DNA from: Chinchilla lanigera
Lineage: Eukaryota; Chordata; Mammalia; Rodentia; Chinchillidae
Assembly: GCF_000276665.1 (NCBI RefSeq)
Contig: NW_004955423.1
Coordinates: 4,758,397-4,822,396, forward strand
Direction of reading: 5' to 3'
Length of the DNA: 64,000 nucleotides
The position numbers were made by a program, and so were the translations under genes. Below, piece after piece: positions 22,137-33,764 of this stretch; position 1 is the stretch's first letter, and every line of letters begins with the position of its first letter. Under the pieces are notes generated by a model. It ran no database searches, was not told the origin of the DNA, and was given only the letters and a program-made list of their open reading frames with translations.

Positions 22137-23349
22137 GTACCAGAGCAAAGTCTGGGTGGGGAGTTTCTGTAGGGTGGATGTGCTGACATTCTCCACCATT
22201 TCCAAGGTTCCGTTTGCATTTGAAACGGGTAAATGGTGACAGTGGTATAGTTTTGAATCTTTAAAAAAATGGACGTTTTATTTACTTAAAAATGGTAGAT
22301 CATGAAATGCAGTGACATTATTCAAAACCACATGGTTATTTATAGAATTTGTATTTTAGCATCCAGATTCCAATGGTTGTTACAAGTTTCTAAGACCAGC
22401 CAGTTGCATATCCTACTTTGCAGTCTTCTTCCTCTGTTAGAACAACTGGTCACAGAGTTGTTATACATGCAGTTGCAGTGCAGAGCCAATTCTTTATGTG
22501 TGTGTGTGTTTGCTTTACACAGTTAAACGTCAGGCTTTCCAAGCAGGACTAAAGCTTCCTAATAGTGCTACATAACTTTCTAAAAGTGACCACACAAAAA
22601 TAACAATATGTTCTAGGTAAATCAGGAAGACTTTGCATTTGCCTTTATGCCTGTTAAATTTTTGCTACAATTACAATATATTAATTTACATTGATAACAC
22701 ATATTTCTATTAACTCCAATATATTTATTCATGCCATCATTTCAAAGTAAACATTAGTGTTTGAAGGATTATTTGTAAATTATTTACAGAAGTGTTTACC
22801 AAAAATATTTTGTGAAAAATATCTTTTCTGATTTACTCATTCTTGATTTCAGTTTTCTACTGTTGCTTTATCTAAACGTTTGTTGAAAAGTGGACAAACA
22901 GAAAAAAATTGTTAATTTAAACATAATCTTGTCTCACAATGATTTTATAGAATAGTTGTGATTATTTTAAAATCCAATGTTCTGCAATATGTTAGAAAGT
23001 AAACTTTAAGGTTTATATTTCAGGCATGAGGAGATGGGATACATGTAGATAGTACATTGGTTACTATCATGCAACAGACAATACCCTCTCGATCTGCTAC
23101 TTTGTGTCTTGTAGCCTACATCTCTTCGTTTCCCCTTTACCCCTGACAACCACTGTTTTATTGTCTATCTCTATGTATTTGGAATTTTTAAATGAAATGT
23201 GTTTAGCATCAAAATGAATTTCTTTAAACGGTCATCATGGCATAGTTATTATTCTATTTTATTTTAGTATCTTTCCATTGTCTCAGTCTCTCTTCATTTC
23301 GGTCCTCCAATTCAATTTCAAGAAGGGACTGAGTAGACTAGACATATAC

Positions 23350-23930
23350 ATTTGACCTTTTTTTTATAAAAGAGAATTAAAAAGCAAACAATACAGAATT
23401 TCAAAACAAGACGATAGGAAATTAAGAATGGTTAATATATTGCATGTTATTATCTTTGAAGTAGTTGCTCAGATTACCGGATACAGGCATGTAAAACTGA
23501 TCAAACAATATAAGCATTAACTGCTCATTTCAATGAACTAATAAAATTAGTAGTACAATTACCTTAGCTATCTTGTGTGTGTGTTTGTATAAATATTTGC
23601 TGTTCTTCCTTTCTTCTTTCCCGCATTCCAGTTGTTCTTTCCTTTTGAGGAGTTTCTTTCCCTTTCACAATATCAATTGTACTGTTTGGATTTTATTTAC
23701 TATTTCAGCTTCTTACACTAGGGAGACAATGTGATGTTTACACAGGTGAGCCTGATTTATTTCACTGATGAGTATGGTCTCTAGTTGCATCCTTTTACGT
23801 ATGAAAGCCTCAATTCGTAATAGCTAAATCTTGGAAACCACCCAAATGTCCATCAACTGAAATGGATAAAAGGATATGATATTTTTATACAATGGTATAC
23901 TACTCAGGTACATGTGACTTTTTATTAACT
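23350..23930. mobile_element. 5'-inverted L1 in intron 5, unit A copy
   Basis: 23350-23815 is reversed L1 3' UTR ('aattaaaaagcaaacaatacagaattt', 'gagtatggtctctagttgcatcc'). From about 23816 the text switches to forward L1 ('aatagctaaatcttggaaaccaccc', 'caatggtatactactcag'). Such a switch is the mark of a twin-primed 5' inversion. The same junction is in unit B. Confidence 0.75.
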
Positions 23931-24029
23931 CAGTAAACTTCAAATAAACTATTAGTTTGGAGCCCTATTTAGGTCCGGGGAGATCAGAAAGATTTTCCTT
24001 TTCACTGAAGTCGTATATATATCTCAAAA

Positions 24030-24150
24030 TATCTGGACAGTTATTTATTTATCTATTTATTTGTTTATTAATGGGAACTGAATTCAGGGTCTCACGCTTA
24101 CCAGGTAGGTGCCATATTGGTGAATTTTACCCTTCGCCCTCTGTTATATC
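24030..24150 (-). mobile_element. Old SINE fragment, shared with unit B
   Basis: 'gggaactgaattcagggtctcacgcttaccaggtaggtg' is a diverged ID-like SINE in reverse, next to (TTTA)n. The unit B partner is at about 59735-59830. Confidence 0.55.
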
Positions 24151-24307
24151 ATTGGTACAGCTTTGATGTACAAAAGATATTAAATGTTTACATTAAAGGT
24201 ATTCTGTGAGTGTACAACAATGCAAAGATACAATTTCTAAAAAAAAAAAACCTTTTATCTCCCTGTCTCAAGATTATCTTATTGCACTCTTTTTTCCCAT
24301 TTCTTAG

Positions 24308-24796
24308 GTAACAATGACAAAGCACAAACATCCAATCTTCCTAGGGAGTGCATCAGGAGTTTCTTTCCACACCGCAAGTGTTTTGTCTTTGATAGGCCAA
24401 CAAATGACAAACATCACCTGCTCAATCTTGAGAATGTCTCAGCAGACCAACTGGATCCTAAATTTCAAGAACAAACACATAGGTTCTGTTCTTATGTCTT
24501 CAATAATGCAAACATCCCTGGGGGATCTAGCGGAGACCTACATGAAGGCAATCAACAGTGGGGCGATGCCCTGTTTGGAGAACCCTGTGACCACTCTGGC
24601 CCAGAGTGAGAACTCAGCAGCTCTGCAGAAGACAGCCGACCACTACAGTGAGCAGATGCCCCAGCAAGTGTGGTTCCACACAGACACGCTCCAGGAACCA
24701 CTGGACGAGCATGGGGCTTGTGAGAAGGAGGCCATCATGGTCTTCATGGAGTGGTCCTTCAAGGATGAAGATGGGAAATTCCAGAAGCAGCTGGTG
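24308..24796 (+). pseudogene. GBP-A fused exons 6 and 7
   Basis: Exon 6 text runs from 24308 to about 24516 ('aatgcaaacatc') and continues directly into exon 7 text from about 24518 ('ctgggggatctagcggagacc'). In copy B 1009 bases separate these points: the last 37 of exon 6, all of intron 6 and the first two of exon 7. Exon 7 lies in another frame from exon 6. The end GTG|GTACTG is set by homology. Confidence 0.9.
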
Positions 24797-25229
24797 GTAC
24801 TGAATCTTATTTTGCTTCTGTTTCTATTATCACATGTTTGCGGTACACAGTGATCATATTTCATGTGGCTTTGTTCCTGTGTCTCATTCAGTACTTTCCT
24901 TGAACTTTCCATGGAAGAGTGAAACCCAGAGGTGACTGCCTTGAACTTATGATTCATCTCTCATTCAAAGACAAAGCATTTTGGATCCTCATTGGGAATG
25001 GAGTCTCTAAAACTTCACATTCTTCCTTCATCCACAAACTCAGGCATATTATGCTGCAGTTTCTCTGGATGACAAAAGTATAATCAGTATAGATGTCCTC
25101 CTCAATTCTTATGGTGGATTCTGACCTTCCCAGAGCATTCTCCAATCATCCCTGAGGTGTTCACTTTTTCAGTGCACACTTGCCCATTCCTAGCAACTAA
25201 ATTTCTCTTAGCACACCCTAATTTTACGC

Positions 25230-25575
25230 TGCTGTTCATCCCATATTGCTCTTTGTTGTGTATTGTATCCTTCAAGATAGAACCATGGACACAGTAAAGA
25301 AAGGAGAACAAAGGAAGTAAAAAGACTGAAGATGTGTCCTGTACATGGACCACATACTGACAGTGAGTGTGAACGCTGTATGTCATAAACATGACCTGAA
25401 AACAATAATAATGAAAATGGGAAAAGGGATCTATAGACAGAGAGGGATGTGGGTATGGAGGGGAAGGGGACTAAAAAAGATCCAGGGTACATCATGTACC
25501 TGGACTTGCTCTGTAAGATGAACGTAAACTTCATGCACTGCAACATGTGCTAATAAAATAGAATTAAAAAAAGAA
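25230..25575 (+). mobile_element. L1 3' end in intron 7, shared with unit B
   Basis: Forward 3' UTR-like text ending 'aataaaatagaattaaaaaaag', that is, a polyadenylation hexamer followed by an A-rich tail. The partner in unit B is at about 61960-62285. Confidence 0.5.
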
Positions 25576-25840
25576 ACCATAGAGATAGTAGCACACGTTA
25601 CCTTCATTTCACAGATGAGGACCTTGAAGACCAAGAAGGTTCAAAAGTTTCTCATAGACTTGTAGAGAACTTTAGTGGTTTTGAATAAGTCAAGTTTATG
25701 AATCCTCATTCATCCCACATCTTACTTTAGCAGAATATTTTCTAATAAGAAACAGGCTGATGCTCCTGTAAGATTCTTTGGAAGTTTATTTCCTCTCTGA
25801 GAGATCTTTCTGGTGACATGTCTGTATATCTGTGTTGCAG

Positions 25841-26053
25841 GCAACAATACAGAATAAGAAGAAGGATTTCTTGCTGAAGAATGAAGAGAAATCTGGTCAA
25901 TTCTGCCAGAAAGTACTGAATTTGCTTTCAAAAGACTTAATGCAAAGCATTTCAGCAGGCAGTTTCTGTGTTCCTGGAGGGCATCAGCTATATATGGACC
26001 TGAGGAAAAAGATTGAACAGGACTATTGCCAAGTGCCTAGGAAGGGAGTCACG
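25841..26053 (+). pseudogene. GBP-A exon 8
   Basis: 213 nt, open, between TTGCAG and GTGAGG. It encodes helical-domain text with [15 protein letters not shown] and VPGGHQLYMDLRKK, the PGGHxLY hallmark of the GBP helical domain. Confidence 0.9.
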
Positions 26054-26162
26054 GTGAGGAGTACGGGAGCCTGTGAAAGTCTAGAGAATATTTTCAAGGG
26101 GTTTCCAGAACCAGCGGTGAGCAACAAGAAAACAGATTAGCATGAAGTTTTTTCATTCTTTC

Positions 26163-26228
26163 CCCCAGGGTTGGAATCAAAACTAGGGCTTCTTGTATGT
26201 GCTCTACCAGTGGGCTGTACCCCAGAAA
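26163..26228 (-). mobile_element. Old SINE fragment in intron 8
   Basis: 'agggttggaatcaaaactagggcttcttgtatgtgctctacc...gggctgtacccc' is a reversed, decayed SINE. The partner is at about 62990-63052 in unit B. Confidence 0.5.
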
Positions 26229-26998
26229 TGACTTTAGTCTTTAATGCTGCCTATCTGCTATATAGTCCCAAAAGTAGAAATTTTCATCCCCAAGGAAACA
26301 GTAATGAGTTCAAAAATCAGGAAGAACAAAAAAAATTATTCATTTCTTTATCCAACAAGATGACTTGCAATGTGCTAAGTGTTGGTTATTTACAATGTTC
26401 ACTCAGTCTTCACTTTCTAAGCTGATAATTTGCATATTGAGTGACATTATCAATTATGAGAATTTATCAATTTATCAATTATGAGAACATCATTTATGAG
26501 AATGTGCTATAGCAGTGATGTTAATGAATATAATGATCTGTTATTGCTTATGCACTTAATAACAAACTCTTTCATAAATATTTTAATCTATCTTGAAGTG
26601 CTATCACATTTTATTGTGGAAATTGTTACTTTTGAACTGAGAGGCCTTGAAAATTTTTCCTAAAGGTAAAGCTAGTAGAAGGAAGAGAAAGGTATAGTTT
26701 ATATCTCTGGAAGACAAACAGATAAGAGCACCACAGGTTATAGTTTGCACAACTGCACATAATTCTGACTGGGCAGAACCTTGATCTTGTGCAGGAAAGG
26801 GTGCTGGGAGAAAGATACAGGAAGGAAGAAAGGAAGCAGGAGGCATGGAGGATCTGTGGTGACAATGAGGAGCTTGATCCCCTTGTAGGGAGCCACTAGA
26901 AATTAAACATGAAGCAAAATGATGTGCATACTTTTTTTTTTTCTTTTGCAGAACTGTTCTCCCAGTGGTAAGTTATTTGCTGTTTCTTGGTTCCACAG

Positions 26999-27101
26999 GC
27001 AGAAGAGGTGCTCCAAAGGTTCCTGCACTCACAGGCACCAATAGAGGAATCCATCCTGCAGTCAGACAAAGCTCTTACTATCAGGGAGAGGGCCATGGCA
27101 G
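26999..27101 (+). pseudogene. GBP-A exon 9
   Basis: 103 nt, open, between CACAG and GTAAAC. It encodes AEEVLQRFLHSQ and [10 protein letters not shown], typical of the GBP4/6/7 helical domain. Confidence 0.9.
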
Positions 27102-27439
27102 GTAAACGCACAAGGCGCAGGCAGCTCCCAAGTGTGCTTAGTTTCCCACGATGGTTCTGACAGACCCAACAAGAAACCTTTCTGAGTATGTAGCATCTTT
27201 CCTTCTGTGGAGGATGCATGCTGATGAATGTGAACAACAGAAGGGAGCTGTAGTTTTATGTCATCTACAGTGCAGCACATTTTCCATCGTGTTCTGATAC
27301 ATACTCTGGACAGCATGGATCAGTGTGAATTCTGTGACTTTCCTGCGCTACCTTTCAGATTTGCTTTGGTTTCTGAGCTCAGGAAAATAGAATTAGTTTT
27401 CTTCTGTGTTTATTCCACTTTGAAATTTTCCTGGCACAG

Positions 27440-27631
27440 TGGAGAAGGCCAAGAAGGAGGCAGCTGAGAAGGAACAGGAAATTTTAACAGCGAAAATACA
27501 GGAGGAACAGCAAATGAAAGCAGCTCTAGAGAGGACCTTCAAGGAAAACATGGAGCAACTAGAAAGAAAGCTCATGTTGGAGAGAGAAAACCTCCTCAGA
27601 GAGCAGCAAATAATGTTGCAGCACAAGGAAG
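27440..27631 (+). pseudogene. GBP-A exon 10 (coiled-coil)
   Basis: 192 nt, open, encoding a highly charged helix (EKAKKEAAEKEQEIL...ENLLREQQIML). In the family this exon leaves phase 0; here it leaves one base, so two bases seem lost near its 3' end. Donor GAAG|GTGAGT. Confidence 0.85.
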
Positions 27632-27824
27632 GTGAGTACGCCTCAGCTCAGCAGTGTCTGATGTCCCTGGTACTCTTGCAGGACGGTGTAATTTGGTGTC
27701 CAAAGAGGTAGATCTATATTGCCATGAAACTATCAGAAAATGTTCAGATTGAAAAGCATAATGTATTGACAGCTTCTGTCAATAAACTTACTGGCTAATT
27801 GCAGATGTCCTATTCACTTACCCA

Positions 27825-28170
27825 TCTCTGGGATGAAATACCCAATTTCCACAATTTATAGGAGGAGAGTTTTATTTTGGCTGATGATTTCAGTACATAG
27901 TAGGGCAGCTGCAAAGCAGAAATAGCATGGCACAGAAGCATGGGGAAGGGAATGTGCTCAGCCTGTGGCAGTCAGGAAGGAGAAGAACTGTGACCCACCT
28001 CTGCCCAGGCCCTGTCTCCTTCACAGCATATTCAGCAGATGTATCTGCTGATGAGTGTAGCATACCAGTGAGACAATCTCCTTCCGCACTCATGAGCATT
28101 TTGGCAGATATTTTATATAAACCAAAATACCCTACCTGGATAGGCTGCAGGTGTTAGCTTATGACCTCAG
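27825..28170. repeat. Interspersed LTR-like repeat in intron 10
   Basis: 'gggatgaaatacccaatttcc...ggaggagagttttattttggctgatgatttc' belongs to the same family as the repeats at 34750 and 35890. Family name uncertain. Confidence 0.4.
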
Positions 28171-28558
28171 AGGAATTCTCTCCCTGTCAAAACTGGAAGT
28201 TATATAACAAATTTCTAGATCAGCTGAGAAGTTTCCACCATCACTATATTTTTACCATGGCACTTAAGAGTGACTGAGAATCAGACCAAAGATACTTCCT
28301 TTGGCAAGAACACAATTTGTTTTCTTACTTTGGCACAGCAGGACCAAATGTTGAATGAATATTAATAAAACTAAACTATGCTTCCTTCTCACAATATCTG
28401 ATCCAGTTCAGATACTATTGTTTGTTGCTTAGTTGCAAAAACATTTTTACATATAATACAATTTCAGTTTAAGAAAGTTTTTAAACAAAATGTCACTCTT
28501 AAAAAAAAAATATTATAAAAAGTTTTTTCCCCTCTCAACTTTTATTCATTCATTTTAG

Positions 28559-28675
28559 ATTCAAATGGATTTGTGTGAAGAAGGATACAACAATAAAGCA
28601 GACGCAATGAATAGAGAGATAAACCATTTGGAGGACAGAGTCAAGGTTACTGAAAGAGATAATGAGCCTTTATGA
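28559..28675 (+). pseudogene. GBP-A exon 11 and stop
   Basis: After TTTTAG, frame 0 reads IQMDLCEEGYNNKADAMNRE... and stops at TGA 28673-28675, matching the GBP last-exon pattern (LKEEFxxK..xMNxEIxxL). Spliced from exon 10 as it stands, it would instead meet TGA after six codons. There is no CaaX box and no GBP4-like tail. Confidence 0.75.
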
Positions 28676-29804
28676 CATAAGCCTTGAATACTGTGGGTGA
28701 AGGCGTAAGTGCAGTATTGTGTGCTCCTGGTATATTTTTTGGTAAGCCTTTCAAATTCTTGGGCTCACTTTTTAAGTAAACTTTGTTCTTCTTTTAATGA
28801 GAGACTTGTACAGGGTCCCTTTAATGGACTTAGAGTTGAGTGAAACTGAAAGTGAAACCCTGCAACCATGGAAGGATTTTCTAAAGCTCTGCCTGGGTAG
28901 GTTAGAGAGGGTTGCTCAGCCAGATCTTCAGATACTATATTGTGTTAGAAGAGGTCTTACAAACTATTTGATGCTTTAAAAATGCCCCTTAGATGGGATA
29001 TGATAGAATGATTTTGAAGAATGGGGAGCAGTTTGAGCAGTGTAGAATGAGGAAATATCATCATCATGTTTTTTGAAATCTGATTTCATAAAAAATAAGC
29101 CCACTTCCGGTGCAGCTGTGATTCCTGGTAATCACAATTCCTTGTGATTCCAGTAAGTGAGGGAAAGGGCAGGTCTGACAGGTGCATGAGCACCTGGCAG
29201 CTGGCACTCACACCCAGCATGGACTCAGGAGGGCGCTCCCTGCATTGCACAGGCAGTCCACAGCCAGTGCGGACTACACTCCTATCATTGCAGACATCCC
29301 CAAGATTTCATAGAAACTTTGCCTCTTTTCTCAAATCATAGTACTACAAGTATAGCGAATTCATGCAGCCTTGATCAAACACTTTCTTCATGAACCGCCT
29401 ATGTGCCTTCTCTGTGTTTGTAGAGTAATTGTAAAATAATTGCATCATTTGTGTATTATTCTGTAACAGCTGTCTACGATATAAGTAAAACCTGTCCTCA
29501 TTACAACCATGCAAATTAAAAGACATCACTGATATTTTGCAGTGGAAACAGAAAATCAGGTGTGAGGATTTTGTTTTAGGTAAGGTTTGATTTTATTCCC
29601 CAAGAAGTTCATTTACTGTAATCATTGAACTCAACGTGCTGATATTGAAATGTGCTGAAACCTTAAGTGATTCCACCTAGTGGGAGAGATTAGGATTTTA
29701 CGAAAGTTTCCTACTTTTATTGTGGCTTCGTGTAGTGGTTTTTGTGAAAAATCCCAGGAAAATGTGTGTGTGTCTGTGCGTGTTTAGGGTGATCTTTTAA
29801 ATTT

Positions 29805-30000
29805 TATTTTAAAGAGAAAAAAAAGAAAATAACAACAATAAAATAACAATACTGGACACCAATACAAAAACAATAAAAAAATACAGGATTTTAAAACAAA
29901 ATGATAGGAATTGACCATTGTTGTTATATTACATACTGTCATCTTCAGTGTTAATCAGATTAGTAGATGTAAGAACGCAAGATTGATCAGTTAGAAGTAA
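29805..30000 (-). mobile_element. L1 3' UTR fragment, antisense
   Basis: 'ttttaaagagaaaaaaaagaaaa...acaggattttaaaacaaaatgataggaattgacc' is the reversed L1 3' UTR series again. Confidence 0.6.
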
Positions 30001-30941
30001 CTGCTCCTTCCGTCACTTTCTCAGTGCAGGCATTTCTGACATGGTGCCATCTACAGTGTGGAATGTGCCCCAAATGCCCTCACCAGAGGCTGAACAGATG
30101 GCACCAGGCACTCTTGGATTTTCAGCTTCCAATATGGTGAGTTAATAAATCTCTTTTCTGGAAAAAAGCACCCAATCTCAGGTGATTTATTTTTTGTTAT
30201 GGTAGCATAACACTGACAAAGGCTAAGTATATTTTCACTCAAGTTCCCTCAGCAAATCACAAGAGTGGGATGAAAATTTTAAACTCTTTAATTCTCTTTC
30301 ATGCCTTTCTCCGGCTGTATGAGGAAAGAAATGAGAAGGAAAATGGAGAGACGTGCAATGTTCTCTACTGATGCCGCTGTGCTCCACTGTTCTTCCACAC
30401 CCAGAAACCAGTGTTTGAAATTTGAAAAATGAAGAGAGATTCTCTCTTTTCTTTTCCTTTGATTCTGTGATCTTTAGCATTTCTCCAGGCCAGTATTTTT
30501 TTTAATTTGCTCCAGAAATAAGATTCACTTTGGTCTTTCAGTTGCTGGAGCTACCCATGTTCCTCTTGTCTTGGGGTCTTCATGCCAGCAGATTTTTGCA
30601 TCTAAATCTTACCCCACTTTTTCAAGCTTGATGCTTTCCCATACTCGACACCTCTGAGAGTGGATGTATTCTCAGAGATGTCTGACCTGCTTGTTTTCTT
30701 CAATCACTATCCCATTTTTATTTTTAAATTTCTATATTGACTCCTTGCAATTCAAGCTCATATCAGGAGCTCCATAGAATCAGAGATATATCCCCAGGAT
30801 CTAGAACATTACTTGGCATCAGATGTACAAATCTGGAATGAATAGCAAGTCTAGCACTAGAGTCAGGACCTACTTTCTCTCCATCACAAAGGCATTTTGA
30901 CTAAAGTTTTACTAATGGTGGGTTTGGTCAGCTGGGCAGGG

Positions 30942-31027
30942 CTTCTTCTTCTTCTTCTTCTTCTTCTTCTTCTTCTTCTTCTTCTTCTTCTTCTTCTTCT
31001 TCTTCTTCTTCTTCTTCTTCTTCTTCT
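30942..31027. repeat. (TTC)n / (GAA)n microsatellite, ~28 units
   Basis: About 86 bases of uninterrupted TTC, followed by a T-rich run. It is a pure polypyrimidine tract with mirror symmetry, able in principle to form triplex DNA. Confidence 0.97.
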
Positions 31028-31396
31028 TTTTTATTTTTGGTCTTCAAATTCCAATTTGTGGAGACCAAATTCCTAGTGACTCTGACCATAGATCAAGTGC
31101 CCCCACTTCTGGATCCAGCCCCACTCACAGAATTTATGCTGCAGCCCAGGCATGGCAGGTTGAGAACACCTGGCTTGATTACCTTCACTCTGGTTCCTTT
31201 CTCAGGTGCAGTTCCCATGCTGAATAAGCCCATGGCGAAGACCAGCAGCCACTGCCCTTGCCCAGTGCAAACAAAAGAGCCCAAAGAATTTCCTAGGGAG
31301 TGAGGTGTCCATGAAAACACAGAGTTCTGAAGTCCTTCTACAGGAAAAGAGTATATCTGAAACTGAAAGTGGAGGTTTCTACTTGACACGATGAAA

Positions 31397-31448
31397 ATTG
31401 TTGGAAGATCTTCTTTATAGGAAATGCTTTATAGTTTTCAGGCAGAAA
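31397..31448. repeat. 52-bp sequence repeated at 32789-32840
   Basis: The stretch from 'attgttggaagatctt' to 'ttcaggcagaaa' recurs about 1.39 kb downstream with one or two substitutions. See the second copy. Confidence 0.85.
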
Positions 31449-31529
31449 ACAAGCAATCCCATATGCTAATGTAAATTCACATGGAGAAACAAGATCACTG
31501 TTAAGGGAATTATTATTTTTTTTATTTGT

Positions 31530-31860
31530 TTAATTTAATTTAATTTAATTTTTATTTTATTTTTTTTAAAGATAAAAGGAGGGAAACATTAACAGACATA
31601 CAACATTTTACAACATATCACAAGCACAATACAGACAATACAGAGTTACAAACAAAGTGGTAGGGAATTAACAATGGTGGTTGTATTACATATTGATATC
31701 TTCAAAGTGGCTTCTTGTGAAAACAGATATAAACATGCAATACTGGTCAACCAAAGACTCATTGACAGTTTCTTTCAGCATAGAAATAGAAGACAGAAGA
31801 ACAACCATGTTAGCTATCCTGTATATACATACATACAAAATTTTTCCTTCTTTCTGTTAA
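31530..31860 (-). mobile_element. L1 3' UTR fragment, antisense
   Basis: After a T-rich/TTTAA-rich run: 'aaagataaaaggagggaaacattaac', 'caatacagagttacaaac', 'ggtggttgtattacatattg', the same series as the 3' end of the long L1. Confidence 0.7.
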
Positions 31861-32788
31861 GGGAATTATGTACTTATAAAAGACAGCATAAATGCATGCT
31901 TCTTCTCTCTCCTCTTAATTTATTTAAAACTATTTCTTGCATATAATTGTATTTCAGGGCATAGACCATATATAACATATAGAAATGTTACTTATTTGAC
32001 AAAATTGGTGTGAAAGTGTACTGGGTAAGACAGGTGTTACCAGTTATTGACTTGAATCCCCAGGAATAAACAGACAGAACTAGAGACTGTGACTAAGAGA
32101 GCTCTGTAAGGTTAGTGTCTAATCTAGGACAGGCTGTTTCTAAATTCTTTACCAGTGCTAATAATTCATTTTCCTTCTATATGTACTTATGGTATAGGTT
32201 ATCTGCATTTTTCAGACATTCAGTGTGGCTTTAATAGGAGATTATTCTGTCAGTTTTCTGACAGCTGCTTGATTTGGAGTTTTTTCCAAGAATCAGTGTG
32301 TTAAAAGAAGTTCAGATTAGATTTCTTAATACCTCTGTTTAACCACAATGAACTGAAGTTTTTTGGTTAATGTATGTGTTTTTCTTTATTTTCCCTAAAT
32401 TTGGGTGCTGAATAGTCCTCTAATAAATGAAATATCCAAGGTCTTCTCTTTTTTACTCATGATTGAATGAGTTCTGGGGTCAATTCAGGACAACTGGAAA
32501 TGATTTTCACGTTTGACACACGTCATATGGAAAGTGAAAGTCAGGTAAGCTCTTAATTTCTGGGAAAGAGAATGGATGTCAGGAAAAGCACAAGTTGGGA
32601 GGAGGCATGTACATTCTCTTTGTACTTAGCAACTGAAAATTTTTCTGGGAACTTTTTTCTGTTAAACACTGAGCATGAATAAGCTACATTTTCTCCTTTT
32701 CATGATAACTTAATTTGCAGTCTATGGCATTATTATAATGCTCTAAATCACACTTGCATATCAGATTGATTCACAATTTGATTCACAA

Positions 32789-32840
32789 TTTGTTGGAAGA
32801 TCTCCTTTATAGGAAATGCTTTATAGTTTTCAGGCAGAAA
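32789..32840. repeat. Second copy of the 52-bp sequence, inside TTCACAATTT repeats
   Basis: It lies between copies of 'gattcacaattt'. Unit B lacks both the 52-mer and the repeats at the matching place (about 42220), so it is a local insertion. Confidence 0.8.
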
Positions 32841-33764
32841 TGATTGATTCACAATTTGCATTCAGATTAATTCACATATCAGATTAATTCACAATTCACA
32901 ATTTAGTATATATGTTTAGAGATTTCAAAGACTGTCCAAAAGACTATCATCTCAAGGAGAGATAGACTATGAGTCTGAGGGATGGAATGCTTTAATGACA
33001 GAGAGCTTTTCACATAAAGAGCTCTGAGCAGGTGCTCCAGAGAGTGCAGCTGCAGGGACTTGCACAGTCAGCAGGATTCACAGAGTTTCATCTAGAAGGG
33101 ACGCAAGATCTACATGTTCAAAGGACAAACTAGGACATGTGTGTGTGCTGGGGCGGGGGGCAAATGCCCTGAGTGCACAGCACTGTGCTAGTGCTGCATA
33201 GGTGCATATTCACAGACGCAGTCCCTGCCCTCACAGGACTTACTCCAGTGGATGAGATCGCCTTGCACCCTGGTAACTGAAAATAAAGTCCTGGAGAACA
33301 GAGGCAGGGAGGAGTGCAGGACACTGAAATGCATTTAAGATTGCAAATGGGACCGTTTGAAACTTTTAACAGTGGGGTATTTAGTTTGATGTCCGTTATG
33401 TAAAATGCATTTAAAGTTTTAAAACATGGTCCAGTGATTTTTCTTATTTATATTTAAATCTGATTTTGACTATCTGTTGTTTTCTTGTTATTCTAGCAAA
33501 CTGAGAACAATGGTGTAAACATCTATAGCCAATATACATTTTTCATACTATAGTGAGCTCTTTTCCAGTACATTGTATTGACGCCTCTGACTCACACTGT
33601 CTTACAGATATTATTTTAATTCATTTCATTTCAGAGCATAGATTGTTGCTTTATTTATTCAAAACTGTTTGCTTTTTTCTCCAATCAGATTTTATTAGTA
33701 CTTTTTTTATACACATAATGATCACATCATTGTTTTTTTTCCCATTCCCTTGCTCTCTTTTCCA

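Larger units (their letters stand above)
17629..28675 (+). pseudogene. Guanylate-binding protein pseudogene A (GBP4/6/7 type)
   Basis: All coding exons of a GBP gene are present in order: 17629-17818, 18613-18740, 21633-21742, 21942-22136, 24308-24796 (6 and 7 fused), 25841-26053, 26999-27101, 27440-27631, 28559-28675. GBPs are large GTPases with an N-terminal G domain (exons 2-6) and a helical C-terminal domain (exons 7-11) that attack pathogen vacuoles. The text is closest to the human GBP4/6/7 group ([20 protein letters not shown]4 motif). Defects: P-loop GLYSTGKS instead of GLYRTGKS, removing the catalytic arginine finger; G3 region NSEGLRD instead of DTEGLGD; a 2-nt deletion in exon 5, after which the frame meets TAA at the start of exon 6; a ~1 kb deletion joining exons 6 and 7 out of frame; exon 10 two bases short for exon 11; and a stop before the usual C-terminal extension of the group, with no CaaX box. 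Exon lengths otherwise equal the intact copy B. Confidence 0.93.

Noticed and set aside
24508..24525. Exon 6-7 fusion as evidence of a processed (retroposed) copy
   Set aside because: Other introns, including the U12-type one, are kept, and part of exon 6 is missing. A genomic deletion explains it.
24314..24853. 179-codon frame as a small independent GBP-like protein
   Set aside because: Its first part is exon 6 read out of frame and its last part is intron 7. Only the middle is in-frame exon 7, so it is a by-product of the exon 6-7 fusion.
30942..31027. Tandem repeats as a CRISPR-like array
   Set aside because: A trinucleotide microsatellite in a mammalian genome with no spacers.
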